A stretch of 64,000 nucleotides of DNA, taken from NCBI GenBank assembly GCA_046351325.1, contig JAXLYR010000002.1, positions 806,001 through 870,000 on the forward strand. Reading direction: 5' to 3'. The position numbers and the translations under genes are program-made. Shown here piece after piece: positions 1 through 8,119 of the stretch. Within the stretch, counting starts at the first letter, position 1. Every line of letters begins with the position of its first letter. The DNA is from Xiheicaenibacterium sp046351325 (lineage in GTDB: Bacteria; Myxococcota_A; Polyangia; Polyangiales; Polyangiaceae). Under the pieces are notes generated by a model. The model had not been told where the DNA came from, did not search any database, and saw only the letters and a list, made by a program, of their open reading frames with translations.

Positions 1-2
1 TC

Positions 3-428
3 GTCGCGCTCGGCCTCACGGCAGCGACGATGGTGCCCGGTTGTGACACGGGCGCGCGCGGCGTGGATGCTTGCCGCGCGATCGAGTCGGCGCGCTGCGA
101 TGCGGCTCCCGCGTGCGAGGGCGACGATGACGACTTCGGCATCGCGACCGACGTGCAAGTGGAGAACTGCAAGGTTTTCTACAACGACCACTGCCTGAAC
201 GGCATCGAGAACAACAAGGACTCGGACCCCGATCAGGGCGACACCGACGACTGCGTCGAGGCGGTGAACACCACCGCGGCCTGTCAGCGGAGCGGCGTCG
301 CTTCGATGGCCGACTGCGACGGCGTCACGATGGAGACGGGCAGCGAGACCATCACGCCGTGTCAGGCCTTGCACGAGCCGGAGCTCATGTCTGCGTGCGC
401 GTTCGTCGCGCTCCCGCCTGAAGATTGA
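3..428 (+). CDS. putative lipoprotein, 5' end outside the window
   Basis: The reading frame is open from the first bases of the window, so the true start lies just upstream. The first visible residues (VALGLTAATMVPGCDT) look like the hydrophobic core and lipobox of a lipoprotein signal peptide, with the lipidated cysteine in VPGC. The exported part is acidic and cysteine-rich, with evenly spread Cys pairs suggesting disulfides, and contains an acidic run (EGDDDD) and a DSDPDQGDTDD stretch that could bind calcium. No family is recognised. The ATG at 30 is inside the signal peptide and is unlikely to be the start. Its stop overlaps the next start by 4 bases (TTGA), so the two genes are probably translationally coupled. 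Confidence 0.6.
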   Translation, partial: VALGLTAATMVPGCDTGARGVDACRAIESARCDAAPACEGDDDDFGIATDVQVENCKVFYNDHCLNGIENNKDSDPDQGDTDDCVEAVNTTAACQRSGVASMADCDGVTMETGSETITPCQALHEPELMSACAFVALPPED

Positions 429-1315
429 CGACCGCGGTGATGGTCCTCGCGGCGGGGCTCGGCACACGCCTCCGCCCGCTGACCCTCGAGGTGCCGAAGC
501 CCCTCGTTTGGCTCGGTGATCGACCGCAGCTCGCGCACGTGCTCGACAGCCTGGCGCGCGCCGGAGTGGAGCGCGTGGTGATGAACACGCACCACCTGCC
601 CGAGCGGTTCGCGGAGTTCGTGCGAGCCGGCGCTGCGCCGCTCGCGATCGAGCTCGTCCACGAGACCGAGATCCTCGGGACGGCGGGCGGCGTCGCGAAC
701 GCCGCGCGCGCTCTCGGTCCGGGGCCGCGCCTCGTCGTGAACGCCGATATCGTCGCGGATTTCGATCTGCGCGCGGTCGAGGCGCTCGCCGCGCGCGAGC
801 ACGCGAGCGCGGTGCTCGTCGTCGGTCCGCGCCGCGCGCGAGGCGAGGGGACCGTGGGGATCACGGCGGACGGGCTCCTCGCGCGCATCCGAGCAGCGAG
901 GCGCGGTGAAGAGGTCGCGGGCGCGGACTACGCGGGCATCGTCTGGCTGGGCGAGGCGCTCTCGCGCTCGCTGCCCGCGCAAGGGTGTTTGGTCGGCGAC
1001 GTCATCCTGCCCGCGCTCGAGCGCGGAGAGCGCATCGCGATCACGACGCTCGCCGAGAGCTTCGTCGACGTCGGGACGCCTGGTGAGTACCTCGCGGCGA
1101 ACCTCGAGTGGCTCGCTCGTCGCGGCCTTCGGGCGTGGGTCGCGCCCGACGCAGAGGTCGATCCGCGCGCCGAGCTCCGGGGCGTCATCGTCGCGCCGGG
1201 CGCGAGCGTCGGGCCCGGGCTGCTCGAGGACGTCGTCGTCTGGCCAGGCGCTCGCGCCGAGGGGCCCATCGAGCGCGCGGTCGTGACCCGCGCAGGCATC
1301 ACGCTCGTCCGCTGA
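425..1315 (+). CDS. sugar-phosphate nucleotidyltransferase (NTP_transferase family)
   Basis: Predicted cytoplasmic enzyme that transfers a nucleotidyl group from an NTP to a sugar 1-phosphate to make an NDP-sugar. The N-terminus carries the family signature VLAAGLGTRLRPLT (residues 7-20) followed by the PKPL lysine motif at 24-27, and a metal-binding VNAD motif sits near residue 105. The last 60 residues are hexapeptide-like (DPRAEL, VIVAPGASVGPG), as in mannose-1-phosphate guanylyltransferases and related enzymes with a short beta-helix tail. The start is TTG at 425, overlapping the upstream lipoprotein stop; the next methionine lies within the first beta strand. The sugar and nucleotide specificity cannot be read from the sequence. 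No other sugar-pathway gene lies nearby. Confidence 0.85.
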   Translation: MTTAVMVLAAGLGTRLRPLTLEVPKPLVWLGDRPQLAHVLDSLARAGVERVVMNTHHLPERFAEFVRAGAAPLAIELVHETEILGTAGGVANAARALGPGPRLVVNADIVADFDLRAVEALAAREHASAVLVVGPRRARGEGTVGITADGLLARIRAARRGEEVAGADYAGIVWLGEALSRSLPAQGCLVGDVILPALERGERIAITTLAESFVDVGTPGEYLAANLEWLARRGLRAWVAPDAEVDPRAELRGVIVAPGASVGPGLLEDVVVWPGARAEGPIERAVVTRAGITLVR

Positions 1316-1391
1316 GACAGAGCCAAACCGCGGCCGTCGAGGAGCCCGTGCGCGACGAGCGCGCCCTGGTCGCGCGTGCTTTGATGCGGCC

Positions 1392-3536
1392 GTGACGTCG
1401 AGGTCGGAGCCGAAGAATCGGGAGGGCACGCAGCGCGCGGGGAGCGGATTCAGCCCCCCGAAGAGACCCTCGCGCGCCGTCGCGACGCTCGCGCTCGCGC
1501 TCGGGATGCTCGCGCTCGCGCTCACCTTCGTGGTCCTCCTGCAGCGCCCACACGAGGCTGGGGATGCGCGGAGCACGGCTCGAGGCTCAGCGAGCGCGGC
1601 TCCAAACGCGGCCCCGAACGCGACCTCGAGCGCAGGCCCAGCGCGTGTGGTGGGGAGCACGCGTGTCGTTCGAGGGAGCGTCGTCCGCTACGACGGCCAG
1701 CCGATCGCAGGGGCGCGCGTGCAAGCGCGCCGAGCGGGCGTGGACGACGAGGACGAAGAGGACGACGCGCCGGAGGAAGCTCCCCTCGCCAGCGCGCGCA
1801 CCTCGATCGACGGAACCTTCGAGGTCGAGGCTCCACGCTCGGCGCTGGTGTTCGAAGCCAAGGCAGAGGGCTTCGTCCCTGCGGAGACCGAGCTCGACGC
1901 AGGCGCCGCGCAACCCGTTCAGCTCGTGATGAAGCGCGCCGCCGTATTGCGTGGGCGCGTCGTGATGGAGGGCACGGGGGCGCCCGTTGCGGGCGCCGAG
2001 GTCGTCGCGGACGATGACAGCTTCGTCATGGCCGAGCCTGTTTGGACCGACGCGGACGGTACTTTCCAGTTCGACGAGGTCGAGCCCGGTATTTACAAGC
2101 CGGTAGCTCGTGCGCGCGGACTCTTCGGCCTGGCGTCGCGCGAGATCGTCGTGCGCGCAGGTGTGGAAGGGGAGCTCGCGACGATCACCATGCAGCCCGC
2201 GACCGCGCTCTCCGGACAGATCGTCGTGAAGGAGACGCGCGCGCCCTGCCCAGGCGGCACCGTCACCTTGCTCGGCTTCCTGAGCGCGGGGATCACGAGG
2301 ACGGCCGGCGCGGGCGGCGAGGTGTATTTCGATGCCTTACTGCCTGGTAACTACGACGTGGAGGTCGAGTGCCCGGGTCACCCCTCGAGCCACACGAGCG
2401 ACGCGCCCCTGGTTTTGACCGGCGCCGAGCTCGACATGGAGTTCGAGGTGTCCGACGCGTTCAGCGAGACCTACGAGCCAGTCCTCCGCGCGTTGCTGGT
2501 CGACGAGTCCGGCGCGCCCATCGACGGCTCGCAAGCCAACCTGCAGGTTGCCGCGGCAGCGGCGCGTGACCCGCAGAACTTCAACAGCTCTTCTGACGTC
2601 GGTGAGGACGGCGCTGTGGAGCTCACACTGCACGAGTTCGGCGACTACGAGGTCGTCGTCGACGGCCCCTTCGGCCGCTACGGCGAGACCTTCGAGGCGA
2701 CGGTGGTGCCGGGCGGCACGCTGGACCCAGTTCGTTGGGTGCTGCGCGGCGGAGCGCTCGTGGAGGGGCGCGTCCTCGACGTCGAGAACAGACCCGTCAA
2801 ACGAGCCTGGGTCTCGCTCGCCGGCACGCCCGAAAACGTCGTGGGCACCGACGAAGAAGGCCGCTTCGTCGCGATGAACTTCTCGCGTGGGCCCGTCGAC
2901 GTCGACGTGTCCTTGAGCTTTGGTCAGCCCTTGCAGATCACCTCGGGGGGCGTCCTCTCCCCGCCGTTCGACCATGTCTATGACATTGTTGTAAGTGCTC
3001 CGGTCGGTCGGATAAGCGGCCACGTCGAGGGCGCGGACCTCGAGCTCGATGCGCCCCAAGTCTTCTACCAATGCAGCTCGACCTCGAAGGACTCTCGGAC
3101 GAGTGACCTCGTCAATGTCGAGCTCGATGGTCACTTCACCATCACCCGATTGCCGAGCGACGCGGTCTGTTCACTCGACGTGAGCGGCGCGCTCGGCGCT
3201 TCGGCGCATCGGGACGGCGTGCGTCCGGGCGCGGAGGTCACCTTCGCGCTCATTGCAGGGGCGACACTCCGCGGGCACCTCGCCGACGCACCTGCCGTGT
3301 TCGAGGTGTCGTGGCAGGCCGAACAGGGCGGCTTCAGCAGCGGGGAGACCTTCGTCGGGACGCACGGCGAATGGGTGCGAGCGGGCGTTCATCCTGGCCC
3401 CGGCGACCTCTACATTCGAGCGCCGGACGGCAGGACGTGGACGGCAAGAGTTACAGTGATGTCAGGCGAGAGCCGTGAGGTAACGGTCCAGTTGGAGGGC
3501 GCAACGGAGGGCTCGGACGCCGACGACGAGGAGTGA
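1392..3536 (+). CDS. membrane-anchored protein with carboxypeptidase-regulatory-like repeats, copy 1
   Basis: 714 residues. After a short basic cytoplasmic tail there is one transmembrane helix (about residues 30-50, leucine/alanine-rich), so most of the protein should lie outside the cytoplasmic membrane. The rest is a string of beta-sandwich repeats of the CarboxypepD_reg/SpaA-like type. Each repeat begins with a G-V-V or G-R-V strand and contains D-G-x-F (SIDGTFEVEAP, TDADGTFQFDEVEPG, GTDEEGRFVAM). Such repeats usually serve as adhesive or structural modules in surface proteins. An acidic linker (DDEDEEDD) interrupts the first repeat. Start is GTG at 1392, since no earlier start gives a sensible membrane anchor. 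The tandem paralogue follows 54 bases downstream. No enzymatic motif is seen. Confidence 0.75.
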   Translation: MTSRSEPKNREGTQRAGSGFSPPKRPSRAVATLALALGMLALALTFVVLLQRPHEAGDARSTARGSASAAPNAAPNATSSAGPARVVGSTRVVRGSVVRYDGQPIAGARVQARRAGVDDEDEEDDAPEEAPLASARTSIDGTFEVEAPRSALVFEAKAEGFVPAETELDAGAAQPVQLVMKRAAVLRGRVVMEGTGAPVAGAEVVADDDSFVMAEPVWTDADGTFQFDEVEPGIYKPVARARGLFGLASREIVVRAGVEGELATITMQPATALSGQIVVKETRAPCPGGTVTLLGFLSAGITRTAGAGGEVYFDALLPGNYDVEVECPGHPSSHTSDAPLVLTGAELDMEFEVSDAFSETYEPVLRALLVDESGAPIDGSQANLQVAAAAARDPQNFNSSSDVGEDGAVELTLHEFGDYEVVVDGPFGRYGETFEATVVPGGTLDPVRWVLRGGALVEGRVLDVENRPVKRAWVSLAGTPENVVGTDEEGRFVAMNFSRGPVDVDVSLSFGQPLQITSGGVLSPPFDHVYDIVVSAPVGRISGHVEGADLELDAPQVFYQCSSTSKDSRTSDLVNVELDGHFTITRLPSDAVCSLDVSGALGASAHRDGVRPGAEVTFALIAGATLRGHLADAPAVFEVSWQAEQGGFSSGETFVGTHGEWVRAGVHPGPGDLYIRAPDGRTWTARVTVMSGESREVTVQLEGATEGSDADDEE

Positions 3537-3590
3537 GCGAGCCGCCCCCAGCTACGAGCGCGACCTGGTCGCGCGTGCTTTGATGCCGCG

Positions 3591-5693
3591 ATGACGTCCA
3601 GGCCGGAGCCGAGGAATCAGGGAGGATACCGCCCGAGGAAACCCTCGCCCGCCGTCCCCACGTTCGCGCTCGCGCTCGGGATGGTCGCGCTCGCGCTCGC
3701 CTTCGTGCTTCTTCCAAGGCGCTCGCATGAGGCCGAGGATGCGCGGGTCGCGGCCGTCGGCTCCGCGAGCACGGCCCCGAATACGACCCCGAGCGCGGGC
3801 TCTGCGCGTGGCGCGATCGTCGGTTCTCGCGTGGTTCACGGGAGCGTGCGCCGTTATGACGGCCAGCCGATCCCGGGTGCGCAGGTGGTCGTACGCCGAC
3901 AGGACGCGTCCGACGAGGAAGACGAGCCCGAGGATCGCGACGATGCGCCTGTCGCAACCGTCGAGACGTCGAGCGACGGAACCTTCGAGGTCGAGGCTCC
4001 ACGTACGGCGCTCGTGGTCGGCGCCAAGGCAGAGGGCTTCGTCCCTGCGGAGACCCAGCTCGACGCAGGCGCCGCGCAACCCGTTCAGCTCGTGATGAAG
4101 CGCGCCGCCGTATTGCGTGGGCGCGTCGTGATGGAGGGCACGGGGGCGCCCGTCGCAGGCGCCGAGGTCGTCGCGGATGACGATCGCTTCTTCGAGCATG
4201 TTTGGACCGAGGCGGACGGTACGTTCCAGTTCGACGAGGTCGAATCCGGGATTTACAAGCCTGTAGCTCATGCGCGCGGGCTCTTCGGCTTGGCGGCGCA
4301 CGCGATCGTCGTGCGCGCAGGCGTGGAAGGGGAGAGCGCGACGATCACCATGCAGCCCGCGACCGCGCTCTCGGGACAGATTGTGGTGAAGGAGACGCGT
4401 GAGCCCTGCCCGGGCGGCACCGTCATCTTGCTGGGCTTCCTGAGCACGGGGATCACCAGGACGGCCGGCGCCGGCGGCGAGGTCTATTTCGATGCCTTAC
4501 TTCCCGGTAACTACGACGTCGACGTCGAGTGCCCCGGTCACCCCTCGAGCCACACACGCGACGCGCCCTTGTTTCTGTCCGGCGCCGAGCTCGACATGGA
4601 GTTCGAGGTGTCGGACGCGTTCAGCAAGGCCTACGAGCCAGTCCTCCACGCGGTGCTGGTCGACGAGGCGGGCGCGCCGATCGACGGCGCGCAAGGCAAC
4701 CTGCGCGTGTCCGCGGCGGCGGCGCGCGAGCCGCTGAGCTTCGACAGCTCCTCGGACGTCGGCGAGGACGGCGCTGTGGAGCTCACACTGCACGAGTTCG
4801 GCGACTACGAGATCGTCGTCGACGGACCCTTCGGCCGATACGGCGAGACCTTCAAGGCGACCGTGGCGCCGGGTGGCACGCTGGACCCAGCTCGCTGGGT
4901 GCTGCGCGGCGCAGCGCTCGTGGAGGGGCGCGTCCTCGACGGCGAGAGCCGACCGGTCAGCGGAGCGAGTGTCTCGCTCCCCGGCGCGATCGAGAACTCC
5001 GTGGGCACCGATGAGGAAGGGCGCTTCGTCGCGATCGCGTTCTCGCGTGGGCCCGTCGATGTCGAGGTGTCCTTGAGCCTCGGTCAGCCACTGCAGATCA
5101 CCTCGGGGGGCGTTCTCTCCCCGCCGTTCGATCAAGTTCATGACATCGTTGTAAGTGCTCCCGTCGGTCGGATAAGCGGCTATGTCGAGGACGCGGACCT
5201 CGAGCTCGAGTTGCCCCACGTGTTCTATCGGTGCAGATCGCCCTCGAAGGAATCTCGGACGAGGGACCTCGTCTACGTCAAGCTCGATGGTCACTTCACC
5301 ATCACCCGATTGCCGAGCGACGCGGTCTGTTCTCTCGACGTGAGCGGCGCCCTCGGCGCTTCGGCGCATCGGGACGGCGTGCGTCCGGGCGCGGACGTCA
5401 CCTTCACGCTCACCGCGGGCGCGACGCTCCGAGGGCACCTCGACGACGCTCCTCCCACATTCGAGGTGTGGTGGGAGGCCGAAGAAGGCGGCGGCAGCAG
5501 CGGCGAGCCCTTCGTCGGAACACACGGCGATTGGGTGCGAACCGGCGTCCACCCTGGCACCGGTTACCTCGACATCCGAACGCCGGATGGCAGGACGAGG
5601 ACTGCCAAAGTTACGGTGATGTCAGGCGAGAGCCGTGAAGTGAAGGTCCAGCTCGAACGCGCCGAGGACCGCGCTGACGCCGACAGCGAATAG
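3591..5693 (+). CDS. membrane-anchored protein with carboxypeptidase-regulatory-like repeats, copy 2
   Basis: 700 residues, paralogue of the preceding gene with the same plan: basic tail, one transmembrane helix (about residues 26-46), then repeated beta-sandwich modules with D-G-x-F signatures. It starts with ATG where copy 1 uses GTG. The linker in the first repeat again is acidic but differs in sequence (DEEDEPEDRDD). Several long stretches are identical to copy 1 while others differ at most third positions, suggesting gene conversion after duplication. The C-terminal domain has drifted in charge (EAEEGGGSSGEP here, QAEQGGFSSGET in copy 1). The protein is probably envelope-located; its function is unknown. 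Confidence 0.75.
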   Translation: MTSRPEPRNQGGYRPRKPSPAVPTFALALGMVALALAFVLLPRRSHEAEDARVAAVGSASTAPNTTPSAGSARGAIVGSRVVHGSVRRYDGQPIPGAQVVVRRQDASDEEDEPEDRDDAPVATVETSSDGTFEVEAPRTALVVGAKAEGFVPAETQLDAGAAQPVQLVMKRAAVLRGRVVMEGTGAPVAGAEVVADDDRFFEHVWTEADGTFQFDEVESGIYKPVAHARGLFGLAAHAIVVRAGVEGESATITMQPATALSGQIVVKETREPCPGGTVILLGFLSTGITRTAGAGGEVYFDALLPGNYDVDVECPGHPSSHTRDAPLFLSGAELDMEFEVSDAFSKAYEPVLHAVLVDEAGAPIDGAQGNLRVSAAAAREPLSFDSSSDVGEDGAVELTLHEFGDYEIVVDGPFGRYGETFKATVAPGGTLDPARWVLRGAALVEGRVLDGESRPVSGASVSLPGAIENSVGTDEEGRFVAIAFSRGPVDVEVSLSLGQPLQITSGGVLSPPFDQVHDIVVSAPVGRISGYVEDADLELELPHVFYRCRSPSKESRTRDLVYVKLDGHFTITRLPSDAVCSLDVSGALGASAHRDGVRPGADVTFTLTAGATLRGHLDDAPPTFEVWWEAEEGGGSSGEPFVGTHGDWVRTGVHPGTGYLDIRTPDGRTRTAKVTVMSGESREVKVQLERAEDRADADSE

Positions 5694-5723
5694 GCGTGAG
5701 CGAGCGATCGCTATCCGAGCGGC

Positions 5724-6377
5724 TCACGCTCGCGGCTTGTGGGGCGCGGCGTAAGCCCGCAAGAAGCCCGCGACGTGGAGCTCGCTGAACGCGGCGAGGT
5801 CGAGCGGCCTGCAGCGATCGCCGCCGAGCGAGCGCTGGTGAAGGAGCGCGACGAGCAGCGGTGACAAGAACCCGAGCGCTGCGACGCGCAGCCCGAGCGC
5901 GTCGCTCGGCGCGAGGCGGACCTCGTGGCGCTCGGCGTGGATCCGCAAGCGATGTTCGACCGCGCGCACCGTCGGTTCGAGCACGCCGTCGAGGTAGCCA
6001 GGGCCTGTGACGGGGTCGTCGAACCCGGCGCCGAGGCCCACCGAGAAGAGTCGGCCGACGCCGAAGGTCGTCCACGCGTGCGCGAGGTCTCGCGCGACCT
6101 TCGTGAGAGACGCCGCGAGGTCGAGCGCACCCGGATCGGTGAGCGAGGCTGTGTAGGGCGCGGCGTCCTCGCGCACCTGACGCAAGGCCTCGGCGACGGC
6201 GCCCGAGCGATCCCCGAAATAGTGCTTCAGCGTGGGGATCGACACGCCGGCCGAGCGCGCGAGCTCCGCGAGGCTCGAGTCTGCGCCCTGCCGGACGAGC
6301 CCGGCCCGCACCGCGCGCGCGAGCTTGCGGCGAGCTTCGTCGTGTCCCGGGTTGGGGGTGCCACGTGGGCGGGCCAT
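5724..6377 (-). CDS. TetR/AcrR-family transcriptional regulator
   Basis: 217 residues when started at the ATG at 6377 (MARPRGTPNPGHDEARRKL); the open frame continues upstream but only as an antisense shadow of the neighbouring gene. The first 60 residues form a TetR-type helix-turn-helix: SLAELARSAGVSIPTLKHYFGDRSGAVAE in two parts, with the typical tyrosine-phenylalanine pair at the end of the recognition helix. The C-terminal part is helical, as expected for the ligand-binding and dimerisation domain, but gives no hint of the ligand. It is divergent from a Rieske-type oxygenase gene with only 46 bases between start codons, so it very likely represses that gene and itself. An imperfect AT-rich inverted repeat lies in the gap. 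Confidence 0.85.
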   Translation of the reverse strand: MARPRGTPNPGHDEARRKLARAVRAGLVRQGADSSLAELARSAGVSIPTLKHYFGDRSGAVAEALRQVREDAAPYTASLTDPGALDLAASLTKVARDLAHAWTTFGVGRLFSVGLGAGFDDPVTGPGYLDGVLEPTVRAVEHRLRIHAERHEVRLAPSDALGLRVAALGFLSPLLVALLHQRSLGGDRCRPLDLAAFSELHVAGFLRAYAAPHKPRA

Positions 6378-6413
6378 TGGACTCGAGCCGTAACTGGCGT
6401 CGACCTCCGCCGT

Positions 6414-6437
6414 ATTATGTATCATGCTCCAGATAAT
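6414..6437. promoter_or_regulatory. possible TetR operator (short inverted repeat)
   Basis: ATTAT and ATAAT arms are separated by 14 bases in an AT-rich patch that spans the start of the Rieske oxygenase gene, 37 bases in front of the TetR gene. The location is right for an operator. The arms are only five bases long, so the call is weak. Confidence 0.25.
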
Positions 6438-7434
6438 GAATCCAGCGCACCCGAGCCGCGGGCCGTTCACGGGCTTCGCGAACGTCTGGACCCCCGTCGC
6501 GTTCTCCTCCGAGGTCACGACGCGGCCGCTCAGCGTGCGCGTGGCGGGGACGCCCGTCGTGCTCTTCCGAGGCGCGAACGGCGAGCCGGCGGCGCTCTTC
6601 GACCGCTGTCCCCACCGCGGCGTCGCGCTCTCGCTCGGCAAGGTTCGGGAGGGTTGTCTCGAGTGCCCGTTCCACGGCTGGCGCTTCGACGGCACGGGCG
6701 CGGCGGTCGAGGTCCCGTGGAACCCCGACGCCAAGCTCGAGCGCTTGCACGCGACGGCGCTCCCTTGTCGGGAGATCGGCGGCCAAATTTGGATTTACAC
6801 GGCTGTCAGCGACGCACAGGTGCCTCAGGAGGGGCCCGCCGTCGCCGACGTCTTCACCCGGCCCGACGTTCGCGTCTCGGGGATCCGCGTCGAGTGGAAC
6901 ACGCACTGGACGCGCGCGATGGAGAACATGCTGGATTGGCCGCATCTACCGTTCGTCCACGCGGCGACGATCGGCAAGTCGATGCGGTCGCGCACGCGGT
7001 CGCGCATGGAGGTCGAGTGGACCGCGACGCCGTGGGGCGCAGAGTCCCACATCACGATCGACGGGGCGCGCGAGCCCGCGAGCCTCGATCTCCGCTGGCC
7101 GAACCAGATGAACCTGTTCCTCCCCGTGCCGAAGCGCACGCTCGTAATGGCCGTCGCGTGCGTGCCCGTCGACGAGACGCGAACGACGCTGCTCCTCGGG
7201 ATGGCGCGCGATTTCCTGAAGAGCGCGCTCTTCGACGGCTTCTTCCACCGGACGAACCTCAAGATCGCTACCGAAGATCGCGCCGTCGTCGAGTCGTCGA
7301 TCCCGGCGAAGGTCCCGCCCCCGAGCGAGGAGAAGTCGGTGCGCACCGACGCGCTCCCCCTGCATTTTCGCAAGCGGTTTTACGCCGAGCTCGAGCCCGC
7401 GCTCACGGCCTCCGCGTCTGTTCGCGTCGCATGA
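6424..7434 (+). CDS. Rieske [2Fe-2S] oxygenase, ring-hydroxylating alpha-subunit type
   Basis: 336 residues. The Rieske centre is complete: CPHRG near residue 61 and CPFHGWRF near residue 80 provide the two Cys and two His ligands of a [2Fe-2S] cluster. The catalytic domain carries the non-haem iron motif in ENMLDWPHLPFVHAA, with the bridging Asp and a His-x4-His pair. Family members (phenylpropionate dioxygenase-like, also demethylases and sterol or pigment oxygenases) hydroxylate or demethylate their substrate using electrons from a separate reductase; no reductase lies nearby. The start is ATG at 6424, with a second in-frame ATG at 6436 equally possible. A divergent TetR gene probably controls it by substrate or product. 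The substrate is not predictable. Confidence 0.85.
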   Translation: MLQIMNPAHPSRGPFTGFANVWTPVAFSSEVTTRPLSVRVAGTPVVLFRGANGEPAALFDRCPHRGVALSLGKVREGCLECPFHGWRFDGTGAAVEVPWNPDAKLERLHATALPCREIGGQIWIYTAVSDAQVPQEGPAVADVFTRPDVRVSGIRVEWNTHWTRAMENMLDWPHLPFVHAATIGKSMRSRTRSRMEVEWTATPWGAESHITIDGAREPASLDLRWPNQMNLFLPVPKRTLVMAVACVPVDETRTTLLLGMARDFLKSALFDGFFHRTNLKIATEDRAVVESSIPAKVPPPSEEKSVRTDALPLHFRKRFYAELEPALTASASVRVA

Positions 7435-8089
7435 GGCGGCTCGCGACCTCGCGCGCTCGCTGCCGATCGAGCGGCTCGTAGACGTCGAGGACGTCGACGC
7501 GGTTGTCCTGGCTCATCACGGCGATGCCGCGCTCGAGATAGAAGTGAAAGAGCCGGCCCAGGTGATCGGTGCGCTTCTGACTGGGTAGGCCGAGCGCGGC
7601 CTCCATCGTCGTGATGTTCATCCCCACGAAGCACGAGGGGGCGAAGCCGAACGTCGTGACGCCGGGCGGGTCGTTGCAAACCGACCCCTTGGCGAGGACG
7701 GTGCGCCCGCGCTTCACGTAGACGTACCAAGCGGTCACCCAGTCGCCGCGCTGTTTGCAGTCGAACGTGAGCATGTCGTCGAAGCCGAGGATGAACGGCA
7801 GCTCCTCGTCGGGTTCGTAGCCGGCGTTCGTCCAGAGCTTGCGCGTGCTCTCGAAGTCCATCGTGTCCGAGGGCTCGCCGAGGAGCTTCGTGAGCTCCGC
7901 GCGAGACATCCCGGGGCGGACGCCAGCGAGCGAGCGCGTCGTGAACGGTGCTGAGGGCGACGCCGACAGCGCCGTCCACGCCGAGGAGGTCGCGGCCGCC
8001 GATGGCGCGAGCTCCACGAACACGACGTCGGGGCCCGCGGAGCTGCACGCACCGAGCGCGAGTGCGAACGCGAGCGAGACGCCCCTCAC
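7403..8089 (-). CDS. putative lipoprotein of unknown function
   Basis: 228 residues from the GTG at 8089, chosen because it gives a short lipoprotein signal (VRGVSLAFALALGACSS) with a clear LGAC lipobox. The mature part begins with an Ala/Ser-rich linker, then has a small domain with SLAGVRPGMSRAEL, a pattern seen in BamE/SmpA-like outer-membrane lipoproteins (the G-M-S-x-x-x-L stretch followed by LGEP). Further on come four cysteines that may pair. I would place it in the periplasm as a BamE-like fold, but this is inference from a short motif. Its 3' end overlaps the 3' end of the oxygenase gene by 32 bases. It is divergent from the rhomboid gene with 30 bases between starts. Confidence 0.65.
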   Translation of the reverse strand: MRGVSLAFALALGACSSAGPDVVFVELAPSAAATSSAWTALSASPSAPFTTRSLAGVRPGMSRAELTKLLGEPSDTMDFESTRKLWTNAGYEPDEELPFILGFDDMLTFDCKQRGDWVTAWYVYVKRGRTVLAKGSVCNDPPGVTTFGFAPSCFVGMNITTMEAALGLPSQKRTDHLGRLFHFYLERGIAVMSQDNRVDVLDVYEPLDRQRAREVASRLMRREQTRRP

Positions 8090-8119
8090 GAGGCGAGCGC
8101 GATACCCTGCTCGTGCTCG

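Larger units (their letters stand above)
1355..5693 (+). repeat. tandem duplication of about 2.15 kb (two gene copies)
   Basis: Positions 1355-3536 and 3554-5693 are two direct copies of one unit: about 35 bases of upstream sequence plus one complete gene. Similarity is uneven. Around 1860-1985 versus 4020-4145 the copies are almost identical, while the first 130 codons after the membrane segment have diverged clearly. The leader just before each start codon is also nearly the same, so each copy probably kept its own expression signals. Confidence 0.85.
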
